The notes under the pieces: model-generated | What the model saw: the letters and a program-made list of their open reading frames with translations, nothing else | What the model was told of the DNA's origin: nothing | The model's database searches: none | In this document: positions 30,643 to 43,196 of the stretch, one piece after another | Layout of the letters: each line of letters begins with the position of its first letter | Position numbering within the stretch: the stretch's first letter is position 1 | Assembly (NCBI RefSeq): GCF_042477335.2 | Contig: NC_091247.1 | Coordinates: 8,392,501-8,456,500, forward strand | From: Ovis canadensis | Lineage: Eukaryota; Chordata; Mammalia; Artiodactyla; Bovidae | Length of the DNA: 64,000 nt | Reading direction: 5' to 3' | Made by a program: the position numbers and the translations under genes

Positions 30643-30955
30643 GCTTCCCTAGTGGCTCAGTGGTAAAGAATCTGCCTGCCAATGCAGGAGACATGGGTTC
30701 GATCCCTGGTCCAGGAAGATCTCACATGCTGCAGAGCAACTAAGCCCTTGGACCACAACTATTGAGCCTGTGCTCCAGGGCCCGGGAGCCACAGCCACTG
30801 AAGTGCCCACGCCTCAAGCCTGTGCTCAGCAACAAAAGAAGCCACCGCAATGAGAAGCATGTGCCCTGCAACTAGAGGGCAGGCCCTGCTCTGCACAACT
30901 AGAGAAAAGCCTGCTTAGCAACAAAGACCCAGCATAGCCAAAATAAAAAGAATTA
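30643..30955 (+). mobile_element. CHR-type tRNA SINE (long form)
   Basis: GGGGCTTCCCTAGTGGCTCAG start, internal GGTTCGATCCCTGG B-box and an A-rich tail. Confidence 0.88.
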
Positions 30956-31021
30956 ATTTTTTTAAAAGGTCATTTGTATTTCTTTAGCATTCCCCTCATC
31001 TCCTTTGCATTATGGCTTAAA

Positions 31022-31436
31022 AATTATTTTTTTATTTGACTGCACTAGGTCTTAGGCGAAGCTGCACCAGGTCGTAGCTGAAGCTTCAATATTTTGGCCA
31101 TCTGATGCAAAGAGCTGTCTCATTGGAAAAGACCCGAATGCTGGGAAAGATTGAGGGCAGAAGGAGAAGGGCATGATAGAGGATGAGATGGTTGGCTGGC
31201 ATCACCGACTCAATGGACACAAATCTGAGCAAACTCCGGGAGACAGTGAAGGACAGGGAGGCCTGGCATGCTGCAGTCCATGGGGCCACAAAGAGTCTGA
31301 CGCAACTGAGTGACTGAAAACTAACAAGGTCTTAGTTGTGGCATGCGGGATCTAGTTCCCTGACCAGGGATCAAACCAGGGCCCCCTGCGCTGGGAGCCT
31401 GGAGTCTTAACTGCTGGACCACCAGGGAAGTCTCAT
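31022..31436 (-). mobile_element. CHR-type SINE interrupted by a BovB fragment
   Basis: A reverse CHR SINE is split by a plus-strand BovB 3' fragment (about 31080-31325). AGGTCGTAG before and AGGTCTTAG after fit its target duplication, so the BovB is younger. Confidence 0.85.
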
Positions 31437-33449
31437 CATTGCTTTTTATTTGAAAAGCCACAGATATTTGTGCAAGAAAGTAGCAAAAATATAAAGGAGA
31501 AAATCAAAAGCACTTTCATAGTGCGCCCGAAGAACCACTGTTGGTCTTTTGGCGATACTGTGAAGGGGTTCTCATTCTCCACAAAGAACAATAGAAACAA
31601 ATCCATTGTGTGGAGAGCAGAGAAAACAAGGACTCAGGGAAACTGGCAAGCAGGCCAGTGTCCACCCATGGGAGGCAGGTCTGCAGGCATGCACGGAGGG
31701 TAATGAGGGGCCAGGGGGTCATGCTTCAACTCCCCACCCTCCCAAAGGGAATAGGTGTGATCGATCCATCCATCCATGCATTCATTTGGTGAGAAATTGT
31801 CTCTGCCAGACCTGGGCTCGGCACTGGAGACACTGGCTTGTGGGGACAGATGACAAGGCTCTGCTCTTGGAGCACCCTGCCCAGGGAGCAAGAGAAGAGT
31901 GAAGAATGAAACTTGCAAAGAACAAAGATTTGCGATCTCTGTTTAAAGCCTGTAGGGACAGGAGGCTGGGGACCACAGAGGGAGAGAGACAGCTTGGGGC
32001 CACACAGCAGGTCAGCAAAGGCATCATGCTGGGCTATCTAGACTCAGATCTGCCTGAGTTGCTGCTCTCTCTCCTGCCTCATCGGGACAGCTGGAAAAGA
32101 CTTCAGGACCTGGTCTTGGCCAAGCTCATGCTCACAACTTTTACCTCTGCCTGAAACACCTTTCCCCTAAACTTTTCCTCTTTGGTCTTTTGGGTGGGTT
32201 CCTTTAGCATTTATCCCTGGGACTTGCATTGCAATCTCTTTTTAATCCTCCCAAGAATTATAGGAATGAAAGATTATCTCCATTTGACAGGCTGCAAAAT
32301 GGAGGCTCACAGAGGGTAAGCAGCTCATTCAGAGTGAGCTAGTGTGTGGCAGAGCTAAGACACAAAGCCAGATTTGCTGGCTTTAAAACCTGCCCCAACT
32401 CGCCACCACTAGTCTGGTGGTTAATCTCTGCTGTCGATGCGCTGTGTGACCTTTGGCAATTTGCTTCCTATTTCTGATTTTGTCTTGACTTGCAGTCTTC
32501 TTAATAGGACAAGGCTGAAATGAGTTCTGTCCCATCTCATAATTTATAGGGGAGGGTGGATCTTAATGATGCCAAGAGTCTCCAAAGGCACTCCAAAGAG
32601 CCAGGACTAGAGGGGTTCCGCTGCCCATTCCCCACCCCCACCCAGGGTTCTGTGAAGACCAGAGGAGGTTCAAGCTCTTTGGCAGGTTTATATAGAAGAC
32701 TAGCATTCAGAAGGGAGGGTACATTTCCAGTGGCCACATCCAGATTCAGACCCTCTGATACATGAGGACTCCCCTCACCTCTGAATGTCAGCTTATATCC
32801 AGGGACCTACATGGAAATTCTTTTCTGTCTCTGGGTGAGAAGAAACTTGCCTTAAACAGAATTCCATATCCTCAGTGGGACAGCCTCTCCTTATCCTCAC
32901 CCTGATTCTGGCTCCAGACGTGTGAATGGATTTAGTGTATTAGGAGGGCAGCGGACCTTTAAAATGGGCCTCCCTCTGACCCTGCGGTTCTACTGCTTCT
33001 AATGTTGGCCCCGAGGAAACAAACAACTGGAACTGTGCTCCGGGCCCCACATGCTGTTTATCACCCTCCATCTCAGGCGGCAGGTGACACGGTTGATGAC
33101 CTGATGACGCCCTTCTTCCTGAACCCCTTTGTTCTCAGCTTCCCGGACACCTCCCCTCCTGGTCCTCCTCTTTCCTGGCTGGGTGAGCCCTGCTGGCTCT
33201 GAGTTCTCCCTTCCAACCTCCTCCCATTGGCGGCCAGGGACTCACGCCCCTCTCCCTGAGGTGGTCCCTGCTGTCGCTGGTCACATGTCAAACATGTGAC
33301 CATGTTTGACTTTCAAATGTCCCTCTTCTCTGGCTCCCGACATGAGCGCCTGGTGACCTCTCAGCATCTGCAGGCATCTCAGCGGCTCCCCAGGGCTTTT
33401 CAGTTTGGAGAACAGCTCCACCCAGGGGGCTCAAGTCTAAAGCTAGGCC
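31437..33449 (+). other. Intergenic unique sequence
   Basis: No exon, promoter or RNA gene recognised. MIR-like blocks lie near 31960-32010 and 32255-32400. 32,990-33,260 is a more GC-rich unassigned stretch. Confidence 0.5.
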
Positions 33450-33780
33450 TCGGGCCTCCCTGGTGACTCAGGGGTAAAGAATCCACCTGCCAATGCTAGA
33501 GACACGGCTTGATCCCTAACCCAGGAAGATCCCACATGCCGTGGAGCAACTACTGACCCCATGCCCTAGAGCCTGGGAGCTGCAGCTACTGAGCCCACGC
33601 GTCACAGCTACTGTAGCCCCCATGCCCTAGAGCCCATGCTCTGCAACAAGAGCGTCTGCCCCAATAAGAAGCCCACGCACGGCAGCTAGTGAGCAGCCCC
33701 TGCTTTCACCGCAACTGGAGAAAAGCAGCGAAGACCCAGCTCAACCATAAACAAATACAATTATAAAAGTAAATAAACAA
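33450..33780 (+). mobile_element. CHR-type tRNA SINE (long form)
   Basis: Full-length diverged copy with A/T-rich tail. A reverse copy follows at 33895-34029, and a MIR at 34215-34360. Confidence 0.87.
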
Positions 33781-33894
33781 ACAAAGCTAAGCCTCACTGC
33801 CATCCCTCCAGGCCCAGGCCATCACTGCTGGTCTAACCTATTGCCTCCTTGCTGTTGTTCCTCTTGACCCCTACAACCGCAATTGTTTCCCCCC

Positions 33895-34029
33895 TTTTTT
33901 AACTTTTTTGTCTTTTTTTGGCCATGCCACATGACATGGAGGATCTTAGTTCCGCAACAAAGGATCAAACCCACACCCCCTGCATTGCAAGTGTGGAATC
34001 TTAACCACTGGACCACCAAGGAAATCCCT
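33895..34029 (-). mobile_element. CHR-type tRNA SINE
   Basis: GGATCAAACCCACACCCCCTGC and terminal ACCACCAAGGAAATCCC. Confidence 0.83.
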
Positions 34030-35009
34030 GTTTAAATCATTAAAAAAAAAACAAAAAACAAAAAACAGATCTCCTCTCTCCTGCTTCAAATCTCCCCATG
34101 GATTCTCACTGCACTTGGGATGAAGTCCAAACTTTTGATCTTACCATTGCCCCCAGCCCTGCTGGTCTCCTCTGATTCTCAAACATACCAAGCTCATGCC
34201 CATCTTTGTGAAAGTCCACACCTACTGAGCACTTAGCATGAAAGGTATTCATTTAATCCTCACAGCAGCTTGAGGAATACTGTGATTATCCTTCTTAAGA
34301 AGATGGGAAATTGAGGCAGAGGGGTTGCTCAGCCAGCCCGAGGTCATACAGAGTGAGCACGACAGAGCCTCAGGGCCTTTGCACTGGGATTCCCTCTGTC
34401 CAGAATGATCTTCCCCCTAAAGTTCATGTGACTAACTCATGATCATTTCAGATCTCTGATCAAATGTCCCCTTGCCACATTCTTGCCATCTACCCTTTTG
34501 TACCTTTTAGATTTTAAACCATGTGACTGTATCAGCATTTCAAAATAAATGTTTTCTAACAGAGCATTGTAAATTTTGATATAAGAAGCTTGTTAAGGGA
34601 ACAAACCTTTTGATGACTCAGTATGGACACTGGGATCCCATTTTTGTTCAAATAATTACAATTTAGAAACTAGCCTGGGCATTTTTCTCCTAAAAGGTAA
34701 CCATGATTAGCTCTGAGAGGTAAGGCTAGAAGTGACTTTTTTATAAGTATATATATATATATTTTTTTCTCTTAAAAAAATTTTATTTAGAGGTGACTGT
34801 TACCTTCCTTTCGCTTGTATGTATTTTATAATTTTTCCCCTGGTAACATGCCTAAGTGGGAAAAAGAATGAATGATTCCTTCCATGTTAGGTGACTGGCA
34901 CTTCAGAGCTCTACTGTTTTTTTGTTTTTAAGATTTTTTGATGTGGCCATTTTTAAAGTCTTTATTGAATTTGTTACAATACTGCTTCTGTTTTATATTT
35001 TGGGTTTTT

Positions 35010-35120
35010 TTTTTTTTTGCCGAGAGGCACGTGGGATCTTAGTTCCCCTACCAGGGATCGAACCCTCACCCCTGCATTGGAAGGCAAAGTCTTAACCACT
35101 GGACTGCCAAGGAAATCCCT
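35010..35120 (-). mobile_element. CHR-type tRNA SINE
   Basis: GTGGGATCTTAGTTCCCC..GGGATCGAACCC and terminal GGACTGCCAAGGAAATCCC. Confidence 0.85.
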
Positions 35121-35894
35121 CAGAGCTCTTCTTGATCAACATTCCTGGTCAGCAGCTGGGAACGCTGAGGCCCAGCAAGGGGCCAGAACTGACCCGGAAG
35201 CAGGTGTGGCTCCCAGATGCTCCTGGGAAGTTTCTGGGGTCCCCACTCATAGCCAAGAAGGCCTTTCAAAGGGCACCTGGTGTGTGATGTGGAGCCTTGA
35301 CATGGGACATGCCACTGAAAGGCTGGCTTCAGTTCCGCCACCTCCCCGAAGGGCCTGAGTGGTCTCTGAGCTGGCCGATCCTTTCTTTGCTCAAACCTGA
35401 GAGCAGATTGCCAATTTTCATAGAGGGAAAATAAAGTGTGGAACATGTTTTCTCAGTTTATGACACTCTGCAACCATGATTGTCCTTGGCACCTTCTCCC
35501 TGGAGATAAGATTTACAGAGCCTCCTCCTTGCCTGGTGCTGTACTGAGCCCATTTTACAGGTGAGGAAATAGAGGACAGGAGGCAAGGAATCACCTGGGA
35601 AGGTCACCAACTAGCAAGTTGGTTCAAGGATTCAGCTCAGTTCCAGCTCTTTTTGATTCCAAATTTAGCCCCTCTGATCAAGCTAGGGAAACCCTGGCTA
35701 GTTTTTTTTTTTTTTTTTGGTAACATGGGTTTTCTTAAATAACAATACAAGTTCTTCCTAGATATCAGCACTGTGCAAGGACTTTTACACACCCTGTGAG
35801 GGAAGGTGTGTTCTGGGACCCATTTCTCAGGGAAGACAACAAAGGCCTAACAGGGGAAGTGGTGTAGTCATTCTCAGGGGTCTGTAATACCAGG

Positions 35895-36015
35895 CCTCCC
35901 AATGGACATGAGTTTGCGCAAGCTCTGGGAGATAGTGAAGGACAGGGAAGCCTGGCGTTCTGCAGTTCGTGGGGGTGACAAAAAGTTGGGCACAACTTAG
36001 TTACTGAACAGCAAC
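35895..36015 (+). mobile_element. BovB terminal fragment
   Basis: About 120 bp of BovB 3' end, diverged. A MIR-like stretch lies upstream at 35515-35650. Confidence 0.8.
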
Positions 36016-38630
36016 CATCGTGCACCCCAGGCATCCCTGGACCCTGCCCACAGCTGCCCTGTGCCCTTGGGGTGCCTGGTCTTCTGGCCAACTAACTGGG
36101 CTCTGGCCTTGAGCTGGCTCTCAGTTCAGAGGGAGATGAGAAGCTCTGCGAAATGCCAATACTCCCCAGCCCAGGAAGCCGCCCCTGGTGAGGGGACCAC
36201 CCTGTGTGTCAGGTCACCTCCCCTCTCTAGGGTCCTGGCCTCAAGAGCCAGGGGGCCTGGCTGACCTTGAAGAAGCCATAACCCCCACCCCCTGGCTTCT
36301 GGGGCTGCTCCTCTGTTGCTGGGCGGAAGGTCCTCTCTGTCAGGGGTCAGGGGGAAGCGGCCAGCCTGGTGTGCAGCCCCAGTGGCTGAGCTGGCTGAGC
36401 CACAACAGCTGTGCGATCCTCACAGGACCTCGCACAGCCATCCCGAGAGGGCGGGAGGCAATATTGTGGTGCCCATTCTACAGAGGAGGAAACTGAGGCT
36501 CAAAGAGGCTAAGCAACTTGTCTAGCGTCTATAGACTCACATAGTACAGCCTGGGGTTCCCACCCCTGGCTCTAGCTGGTCCCCTCCAAGGATGATTCTG
36601 CCGCTTCTGAGCTGGTGGTCTCCTTGCCCCCTGAAGCCCTGTCTCCTCATCTGTAAGGTGGGGGTCACAGTCCTGCCGGCCTCAGAGGTCTGGAGGTGAG
36701 TAGGAAGAGGGGTGCTAGGCCCAGAGCATAGAGCAAGGGCTCCACACACGGATGAGGTTAGCACACGACTGGGCAACTTCACTTCCACTTTTCACTTTCA
36801 TGCACTGGAGAAGGCAATGGCAACCCACTCCAGTGTTCTTGCCTGGAGAATCCCAGGGATGGGGGAGCCTGGTGGGCTGCACTCTATGGGGTCGCACAGA
36901 GTTGGACACGACTGAAGTGACTTAGAAGCAGCAGCAGAAACCTTCAACAGGCTGAGTCCTTACAAGCTCCTACCCACACCTTCCAGATCTTTAAAATGAA
37001 GACAATAATGGTCTCATCATCAAACACAGACAACAGTGGGCATAGGGCCCAGCAGGTAGAGAGCACTTTGATCAGTAGTGCCACTGTTATTATCATCATT
37101 AAAATAGAGCTGACCGCTCTTTCTCATAGATCAGTCCAGAGAGTTAAGTCAGACGAAACCCGGTCTGTAAACGGGGCATGGCTCACAGGAGGACCCTGAA
37201 GGCCGCCTCGGCCGCCTCCCACGCCTGCTGCCCAGTCCTCCTTCAGAGCTTCCCATCCCCACACTGGGTGGGGGGTTCTGTGGAGCCTCCCGTTGGTGAA
37301 AAGGGAGCTGTGAGGCCCATGGGGTTGGGGGCCCTGGACCACCCCAGGCCTTCAGAACAAGGTGTAGGATGACAAGGCTTTTTCCTTAGGTCTCCACAAA
37401 GTATGAGGTTATGATCATCACTAATGGCTTGGATCCCTGAGGTCTATCTACACTCATTGCACAGAAGGTAGCCTTAGGGAAGAAGGCTGCCTGTCCAAGG
37501 TCACTGTGTTCTCCTACCTGGAAGGAGGCAGTTTTAGCCGAGAGAGGACACCCGGATAGGCCTGGCTCCTCCATGGCTGCTTCCCACCAGAGCTTCTCAG
37601 CCACTGGCCAGCAAGTAGCCAGAGGCCTGGCACCTCTCATCCCTGGGCTTCCCGCTCCCCCCACCGGATGGGGCACGGAGTGACCCACGGGTATGGGTAT
37701 CTTTGCCAAGCCTGCCCTGGGCTGGGCCACAGAGGGGCGGGGGAGCTGGAGGGATTCCCAAGACCTGGCCTTCTCCCATGCCGGCCTTGAGGGAGCATGC
37801 CTGGGTGGGTGGGCAGGGGGCTGGGAGAAGATCTCACCTGATAGGCCTCTGCTTTCATCCTGGGATCAGCCCAGGGATCTCTCAGCCTCCCTGCCGGATT
37901 TCTGATCGCAGGACTAAGTCAGAATCTTCCTGTGAGTTAAATAACAACCCGGTGAAGGTTAAAGGTGAGCAGGCAGAAGGGAGTACTAGGGAGGGGGCAT
38001 TTGGAGACTTCCGGGCCTTGAGGCTGGGCTTCGTGCCCAGTGGGGCTGGTTTTATCTGCCTTCTCTTATCACAGCCTACCTCCCCTTACCGTTAAGGCTG
38101 TTTGCCCTGGCCCTGCCCGGCTGGGATCCCTGGCGAGGAGGGAGAGGCCCCAGGGCTGCCCTTGACCTAAGGCATCCAGGCCTGCTGGGGGGAGGGCTGA
38201 GTCTCCAAATCATTTGATCAGAAAGACGCCAGGACACAGACCCAATTCTCGGCCTATGGGGTGACATCGAGGGCCCAGCCAAATGAGCTGGTACAGGCCG
38301 TTCCCGTTTCCCCGGCCTCTCCAGTCATCCGCCAGACCACTGGCTGACTCGCTCTAGTGTTTAGGAGACTCCCAGGTGCAAGGCTGCCTCAGGTGATGCC
38401 CCCATGAGGTCCTGCCCTCTGAGAGCATTTATTCCTGGCAACACACCTCCCTTCACAGGTGGGGATGACACTTACATCACCCCAGGGTTCAAGGATAAAG
38501 GGGATTAGACTCACACCAGCCGACTTCATCTCAGCCTCCTTTCTGGGGTGTTCTATGGGGAGATGAAGGGTGGGGAGAGACAGGAGCCAGAAGCTCCAGG
38601 GTTTAGAACCTGTTTTGGTTGTTTTTGGTT
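36016..38630 (+). other. Intergenic, mostly unique
   Basis: Holds a partial Bov-tA (36795-36925, plus) and a MIR core at about 36470-36530; otherwise no gene or repeat recognised. GATA-like pairs (TTTATCTG, CTTATCAC at about 38050-38072) might mark a regulatory element, but nothing decisive. Confidence 0.45.
36795..36925 (+). mobile_element. Bov-tA SINE, partial
   Basis: CACTGGAGAAGGCAATGGCA to GACACGACTGAAGTGACTTAG. Confidence 0.87.
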
Positions 38631-38631
38631 G

Positions 38632-38800
38632 TTTAGAATCCACCCGCAATGCGGGAGACCTGGGTTTGGTCCCTAGGTTAGGAAGATCCCCTGGAGAAGG
38701 GAAAGGCTACCCACTCTAGTATTCTGGCCTGGAGAATGCCATGGACTGTATAGTCCATGGGGTCACAAAGAGTTGGACACGACTGAGTGACTTTCACTTG
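38632..38800 (+). mobile_element. Bov-tA SINE, partial
   Basis: Lacks the first tRNA bases; includes CCCTGGAGAAGGG and GGACACGACTGAGTGAC. Confidence 0.87.
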
Positions 38801-38824
38801 GTTGTTTTTATTTCAAGTTTAGAT

Positions 38825-39090
38825 TTTTTTTTTAGCTGTGGTGGGTCTTCATTGTTGCACTCTGGTTGCGGCAAGTGGGGGCTACTCTTCGTTGCAGTAT
38901 GCGGGCTTCTCATCATGCTGGCTCCTCTTGTTGAGAACAGCCTGGGCTCTAGGTGCGTGCAGGCTCAGTGGTTATGGTGCTTGGGCTTGGTTGCTCCAAG
39001 GCATACGGAATCTTCCTGGACCAGGGATGGAACCCGTGTCCCTTGCATTGCAAGCCTGATTCTTAACCGCTGGACCACAGGGAAGCCCTG
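38825..39090 (-). mobile_element. CHR-type tRNA SINE (long form)
   Basis: Reverse copy, GCTGTGGTGGGTCTTCATTG to ACCACAGGGAAGCCC. Confidence 0.86.
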
Positions 39091-39175
39091 GTTGTTTTTA
39101 AAATATGGTTTAATTGCATGAGTAAAAATATTATTTCAGGAAATATGAAAAAACACAGAGAAGCACAAAGGACAG

Positions 39176-39389
39176 TGCTGGGAGCTCAGTCCCTCAGTCA
39201 TGTCTGACTCTTGGCGACCCCATGGACTGTAGCCTGCCAGGCTCCTCTGTCCGGGATTCTCCAGGCAATAATATTGAAGTGGGTTGCCATGCCCTCCCAG
39301 GAGATCTTCCTCACCCAGGGACTGAACCTGCATCTCTTACGTCTCCTGCATTGGCAGGCTGGTTCTTTACCATTAGCGCCACCTAAAGG
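39176..39389 (-). mobile_element. Bov-tA SINE forming the left half of a composite
   Basis: Full-length reverse Bov-tA, its 3' end next to AAAGGACAG (39167-39175), its 5' end joined directly to the BovB that follows. Confidence 0.9.
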
Positions 39390-40938
39390 CCAGAATCACG
39401 ATGGTGTGATCACTCACCTAGAGCCAGACATCCTGGAATGTGAAGTCAAGTGGGCCTTGGAAAGCATCACTACGAACAAAGCTAGTGGAGGTGGTGGAAA
39501 TCCAGTGGAGCTATTTCAAATCCTGAAAGATGATGCTGTGAAAGTGCTGCACTCAATATGCCAGCAAATTTGGAAAACTCAGCAGTGGCCACAGGACTGG
39601 AAAAGGTCAGTTTTCATTCCAATTCCGAAGAAAGGCAATGCCAAAGAATGCTCAAACTACTGCACAATTGCACTCATCTCACATGCTAGTAAAGTAATGC
39701 TCAAAGTTCTCCAAGCCAGGCTTCAGCAATATGTGAACCGTGAACTTCCAGATGTTCAAACTGCTTTTAGAAAAGGCAGAGGAACCAGAGATCAAATTGC
39801 CAACATCCGCTGGATCATGGAAAAAGCAAGAAAGTTCCAGAAAAACATCTATTTCTGCTTTCTTGACTATGCCAAAGCCTTTGACTGTGTGGATCACAAT
39901 AAATTTTGGAAAATTCTGAAAGAGATGGGAATACCAGACCACCTGACCTGCCTCTTGAGAAATCTATATGCAGGTCAGGAAGCAATAGTTAGAACTGGAT
40001 ATGGAACAACAGACTGGCTCCAAATAGGAAAAGGAGTACATCAAGGCTGTATATTGTCACCCTGCTTATTTAACTTATATGCAGAGTACATCATGAGAAA
40101 CGCTGGGCTGGAAGAAGCACAAGCTGGAATCAAGATTGCCGGGAGAAATATCAATGACCTCACATATGCGGATGACACCATCCTTATAGCAGAAAGTGAA
40201 GCCTCTTGATAAAAGTGAAAGAGGAGAGTGAAAAAGTTGGCTTCAAGCTCAACATTCAGAAAACTAAGATCATGATATCTGGTCCCATCACTTCATGGCA
40301 AATAGATGGGGAAACAATGGAAACAGTGTCAGACTTTATTTTGGGGGGCTCCAAAATCACTGCAGATGGTTGATTGCAGCCATGAAATTAAAGGACGCTT
40401 ACTCCTTGGAAGGAAATTTATGACCAACCTAGATAGAATATTGAAAAGCAGAGACATTACTTTGCCAACAAAGGTCCGTCTAGTCAAGGCTATTATTTTT
40501 CCAGTAGTCATGTATGGATGTGAGAATTGGACTGTGAAGCAACTGAGCGCCGAAGAATTGATGCTTTTGAAGTGTGGTGTTGGAGAAGACTCTTGAGAGT
40601 CCCTTGGACTGCAAGGAGATCCAACCAGTCCATTTTAAAGATCAGTCCTGGGTGTTCTTTGGAAGGAATGATGCTAAAGCTGAAGCTCCAGTTCTTTGGC
40701 CACCTCATGAGAAGAGTTGACTCATTGGAAAAGACTCTGATGCTGGGAGGGATTGAGGGCAGGAGGAGAAGGGGAGGACAGAGGATGAGATGGCTGGATG
40801 GCATCACCGACTCAATGGATGTGAGTCTGAGTGAACTCTGGGAGTTGGTGATGGACAGGGAGGCCTGGCGTGCTGCGATTCATGGGGTCGCAAAGAGTCG
40901 GACACGACTGAGCGACTGAACTGACCTGAACTGAACTG
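39390..40938 (+). mobile_element. BovB LINE, 5'-truncated, intact RT core
   Basis: From the RT N-terminal part to the 3' end. One frame (39211-40209, 332 codons including antisense SINE) covers the RT palm with YADD intact, then stops after ILIAESEAS because of a deletion. The right end meets AAAGGACAG (40939-40947), the same duplication that lies left of the SINE. Confidence 0.94.
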
Positions 40939-41022
40939 AAAGGACAGAAACACCTCGAATAACCATAACAATGTTTTAGTGTGATTGCTTCCATTTTTCT
41001 TACCAAAGAGCGGAAGCAGGAG

Positions 41023-41108
41023 ATACTGGGTTGGCCAAGAAGTTCGTTCGAGTTTTTCCGTACGGTCTCACGGTAAAACCTGAATGAACTTTCTGGCCAA
41101 CCCAGTAT
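41023..41108. mobile_element. Mariner-like palindrome (miR-2284/2285-type hairpin)
   Basis: An 86-bp near-perfect inverted repeat with arms TACTGGGTTGGCCAAGAAG and CTTTCTGGCCAACCCAGTA and TA at both ends, as left by Tc1/mariner elements. The 3' arm at 41075-41096 differs at one base from bovine miR-2285 as I recall it. Confidence 0.8.
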
Positions 41109-41877
41109 TTTGTGACCTGCTCTTTCTACCTGTTGTCTTTGAAATGGCTTCCTGTCACAGTGCATATACTTCTTGTCCTTTTGCAAGGCCGCCCAGCATC
41201 CTGTCACAGGGCCCTGCTCTACCTGTGCCACCCAGATCCTGGGCAACAGCGTAGCCTTGGCCATCAGCTTGTTAGAGGTGCCCCACACAGACCTGTGAGT
41301 CAGGGATCGGCTATGTGCTGACCTTGCGGGAGTGCTGCTCTAACTTACTGAAGCTGATGGGGGCTCATGCTTTTCTACAAGCAAAGTTGCCCTGAACCTC
41401 ATGGACAAATCAGGCAGAGGTGACATAGAAGAGGGTGGGGCACGATCTTTGAGGTTACAGCCCTGGTGTGGCCACAGTGCCCTGAGCCACGTGGCTCTTC
41501 TGTGTTCAGGACAAGAATTAACAGGCATCCTCTTCTGCTGGGCATTCTATGATGCGCTGGCTCCCATCTTAGAATATGCAAGACCAGCTCCTTTCCTGAC
41601 CCTCCTACAGTAGATTGTTCTACTTCTTGTTTCGGATCCTCTCCTCCTTTTCTCCAGGGATCCTACTGCTCCCAGAGGGGTTTCATCTGAAACAATCCAC
41701 CCAGCGGCTCTTGCCAAGGTCACCACTGAGGTCAGCATGGCTAAACCTGATGGTCAGTCCTCACCCTCATTTCCTGGGCCTATCAGCAGCACTTGTCTAA
41801 GTGACCGATCCTATGTCTCAAAAACACCCTCTGTCTCTTTAGCTCCTGGATCCCACTCTTACAGGCTCCCTCTCTCT
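41109..41877 (+). other. Intergenic unique sequence
   Basis: No gene, RNA or repeat recognised in this stretch. Confidence 0.5.
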
Positions 41878-42902
41878 CTTTTTTTTGGCCTTGCTGCCTG
41901 GTTTGTAGGATCTTAGTTCTCCAAACAGGGATCGAACCCTCAGCCTGGCAGTGAAAGCGCCAAGTCCTAACCACTGGACTACCGTGGAATTCCCTCTATG
42001 ATCTCTTCTTCTTTTTTAAAGAGTATGACTTTTTTTTTTTAAGTCTTTATTGAATTTATAACAGTATTGCTTCTCCTTTTTTTTTTTTTTTTTTTTTGGT
42101 TGCACCGGGCCTTCCTTGCTTTGTCTGGGCTTTTTCTAGTTGCAGCAAGTGGGGCTCCTCTTCACTGTGGCGTACGGGCTTCTCATTGCAAAGTCTTCTC
42201 TTGTTGACAAGCACAGGCTCTAGGTGCTCAGGCTTGGGCAGTGGCAGCACGTGGGCTCAGTGATTGCGGCACTGTTTCAGTAGCTGTGGCACATGGGCTT
42301 CGTTGCTGTGCTCCATGCAGAATCTTCGAGAACCAGGGGTCAAACCCTTGTCCCCTACATTGGCAGGTGGATTCTTATCCACTGCACCACCAAGGAAGTC
42401 CTGCTCCTGTCTTCTGTTTTTATGTTTTGTGTTTTTTTGGCCACAAGGCATGTGGGATCTTAGATCCTCAACCTGCATCCTCTGCATTGGAAAGTGGTCT
42501 CAGTCACTTGACTGTCAGGCAAGTCCCCTATGGTCTCCGATTTTTTTTTAAAGAGTAACTCTTTTATACAGTTATTTATTTTTGGCTGTACTGGGTCTTC
42601 CTTGCTGGGTGGGCTTCCCTCTAGTTGCGGTGATCAGGAGCTACTTTCTAGCTGCAGTGCTAGGGCGTCTCATTGAGGGGTGACTTCTCTTGTTGGGGAA
42701 GACTGGCTGTAGGGTGTGAGGACTTCACTAGTCACAGCACGTGGGTTCAGTACTTGCGGCCCTCAGGCTCTAGAGCACAGGTTAACAGTTGTGTCACACG
42801 GGCTAAGTTGCTCCAAGGCATGTGGGATCTTCCTGGATCAGGGATTGGGCCAGTGTCTCCTGCAGGTGGGTTCTTTACTGTTGAGCCATCAGGGAAGCCC
42901 CC
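41878..42902 (-). mobile_element. Cluster of four reverse CHR-type SINEs
   Basis: Copies at about 41878-41995, 42085-42405, 42425-42532 and 42580-42902, all in the same orientation, separated by T-rich tails. Each ends with a (A)GGGAAGCCC/AAGTCC-type SINE start. Confidence 0.83.
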
Positions 42903-43196
42903 TTGGGTCTCTTATTTCATCTGTGGCTGTCCTCAACTCCCTGATAACACTGAACCTTGGAGTGTCTCAGTGGGCCTCGTCTCTTCTCCCCTCTTCCTGT
43001 GATGGGAGTTTAAAAGCCAACTGCGAGTTCTGACAGCTCCCAAATTTTGTGTGTGTCTAGACTTTGGGGGTCCCTGAACTAGACACCCGATGTATACCTG
43101 CCATCTCAGCCTGGATGCTGCAGCCCTCTCCGTCTTGGGAGTGGCAGAAAGTTTATAGGTCCGGTTCTGTACTAACTCTTGAGAGGTTTCATTCAG

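Noticed and set aside
40812-41288. 158-codon minus-strand frame next to the mariner hairpin
   Set aside because: Built from the BovB end, the palindrome and unique DNA; no known protein similarity or splice structure.
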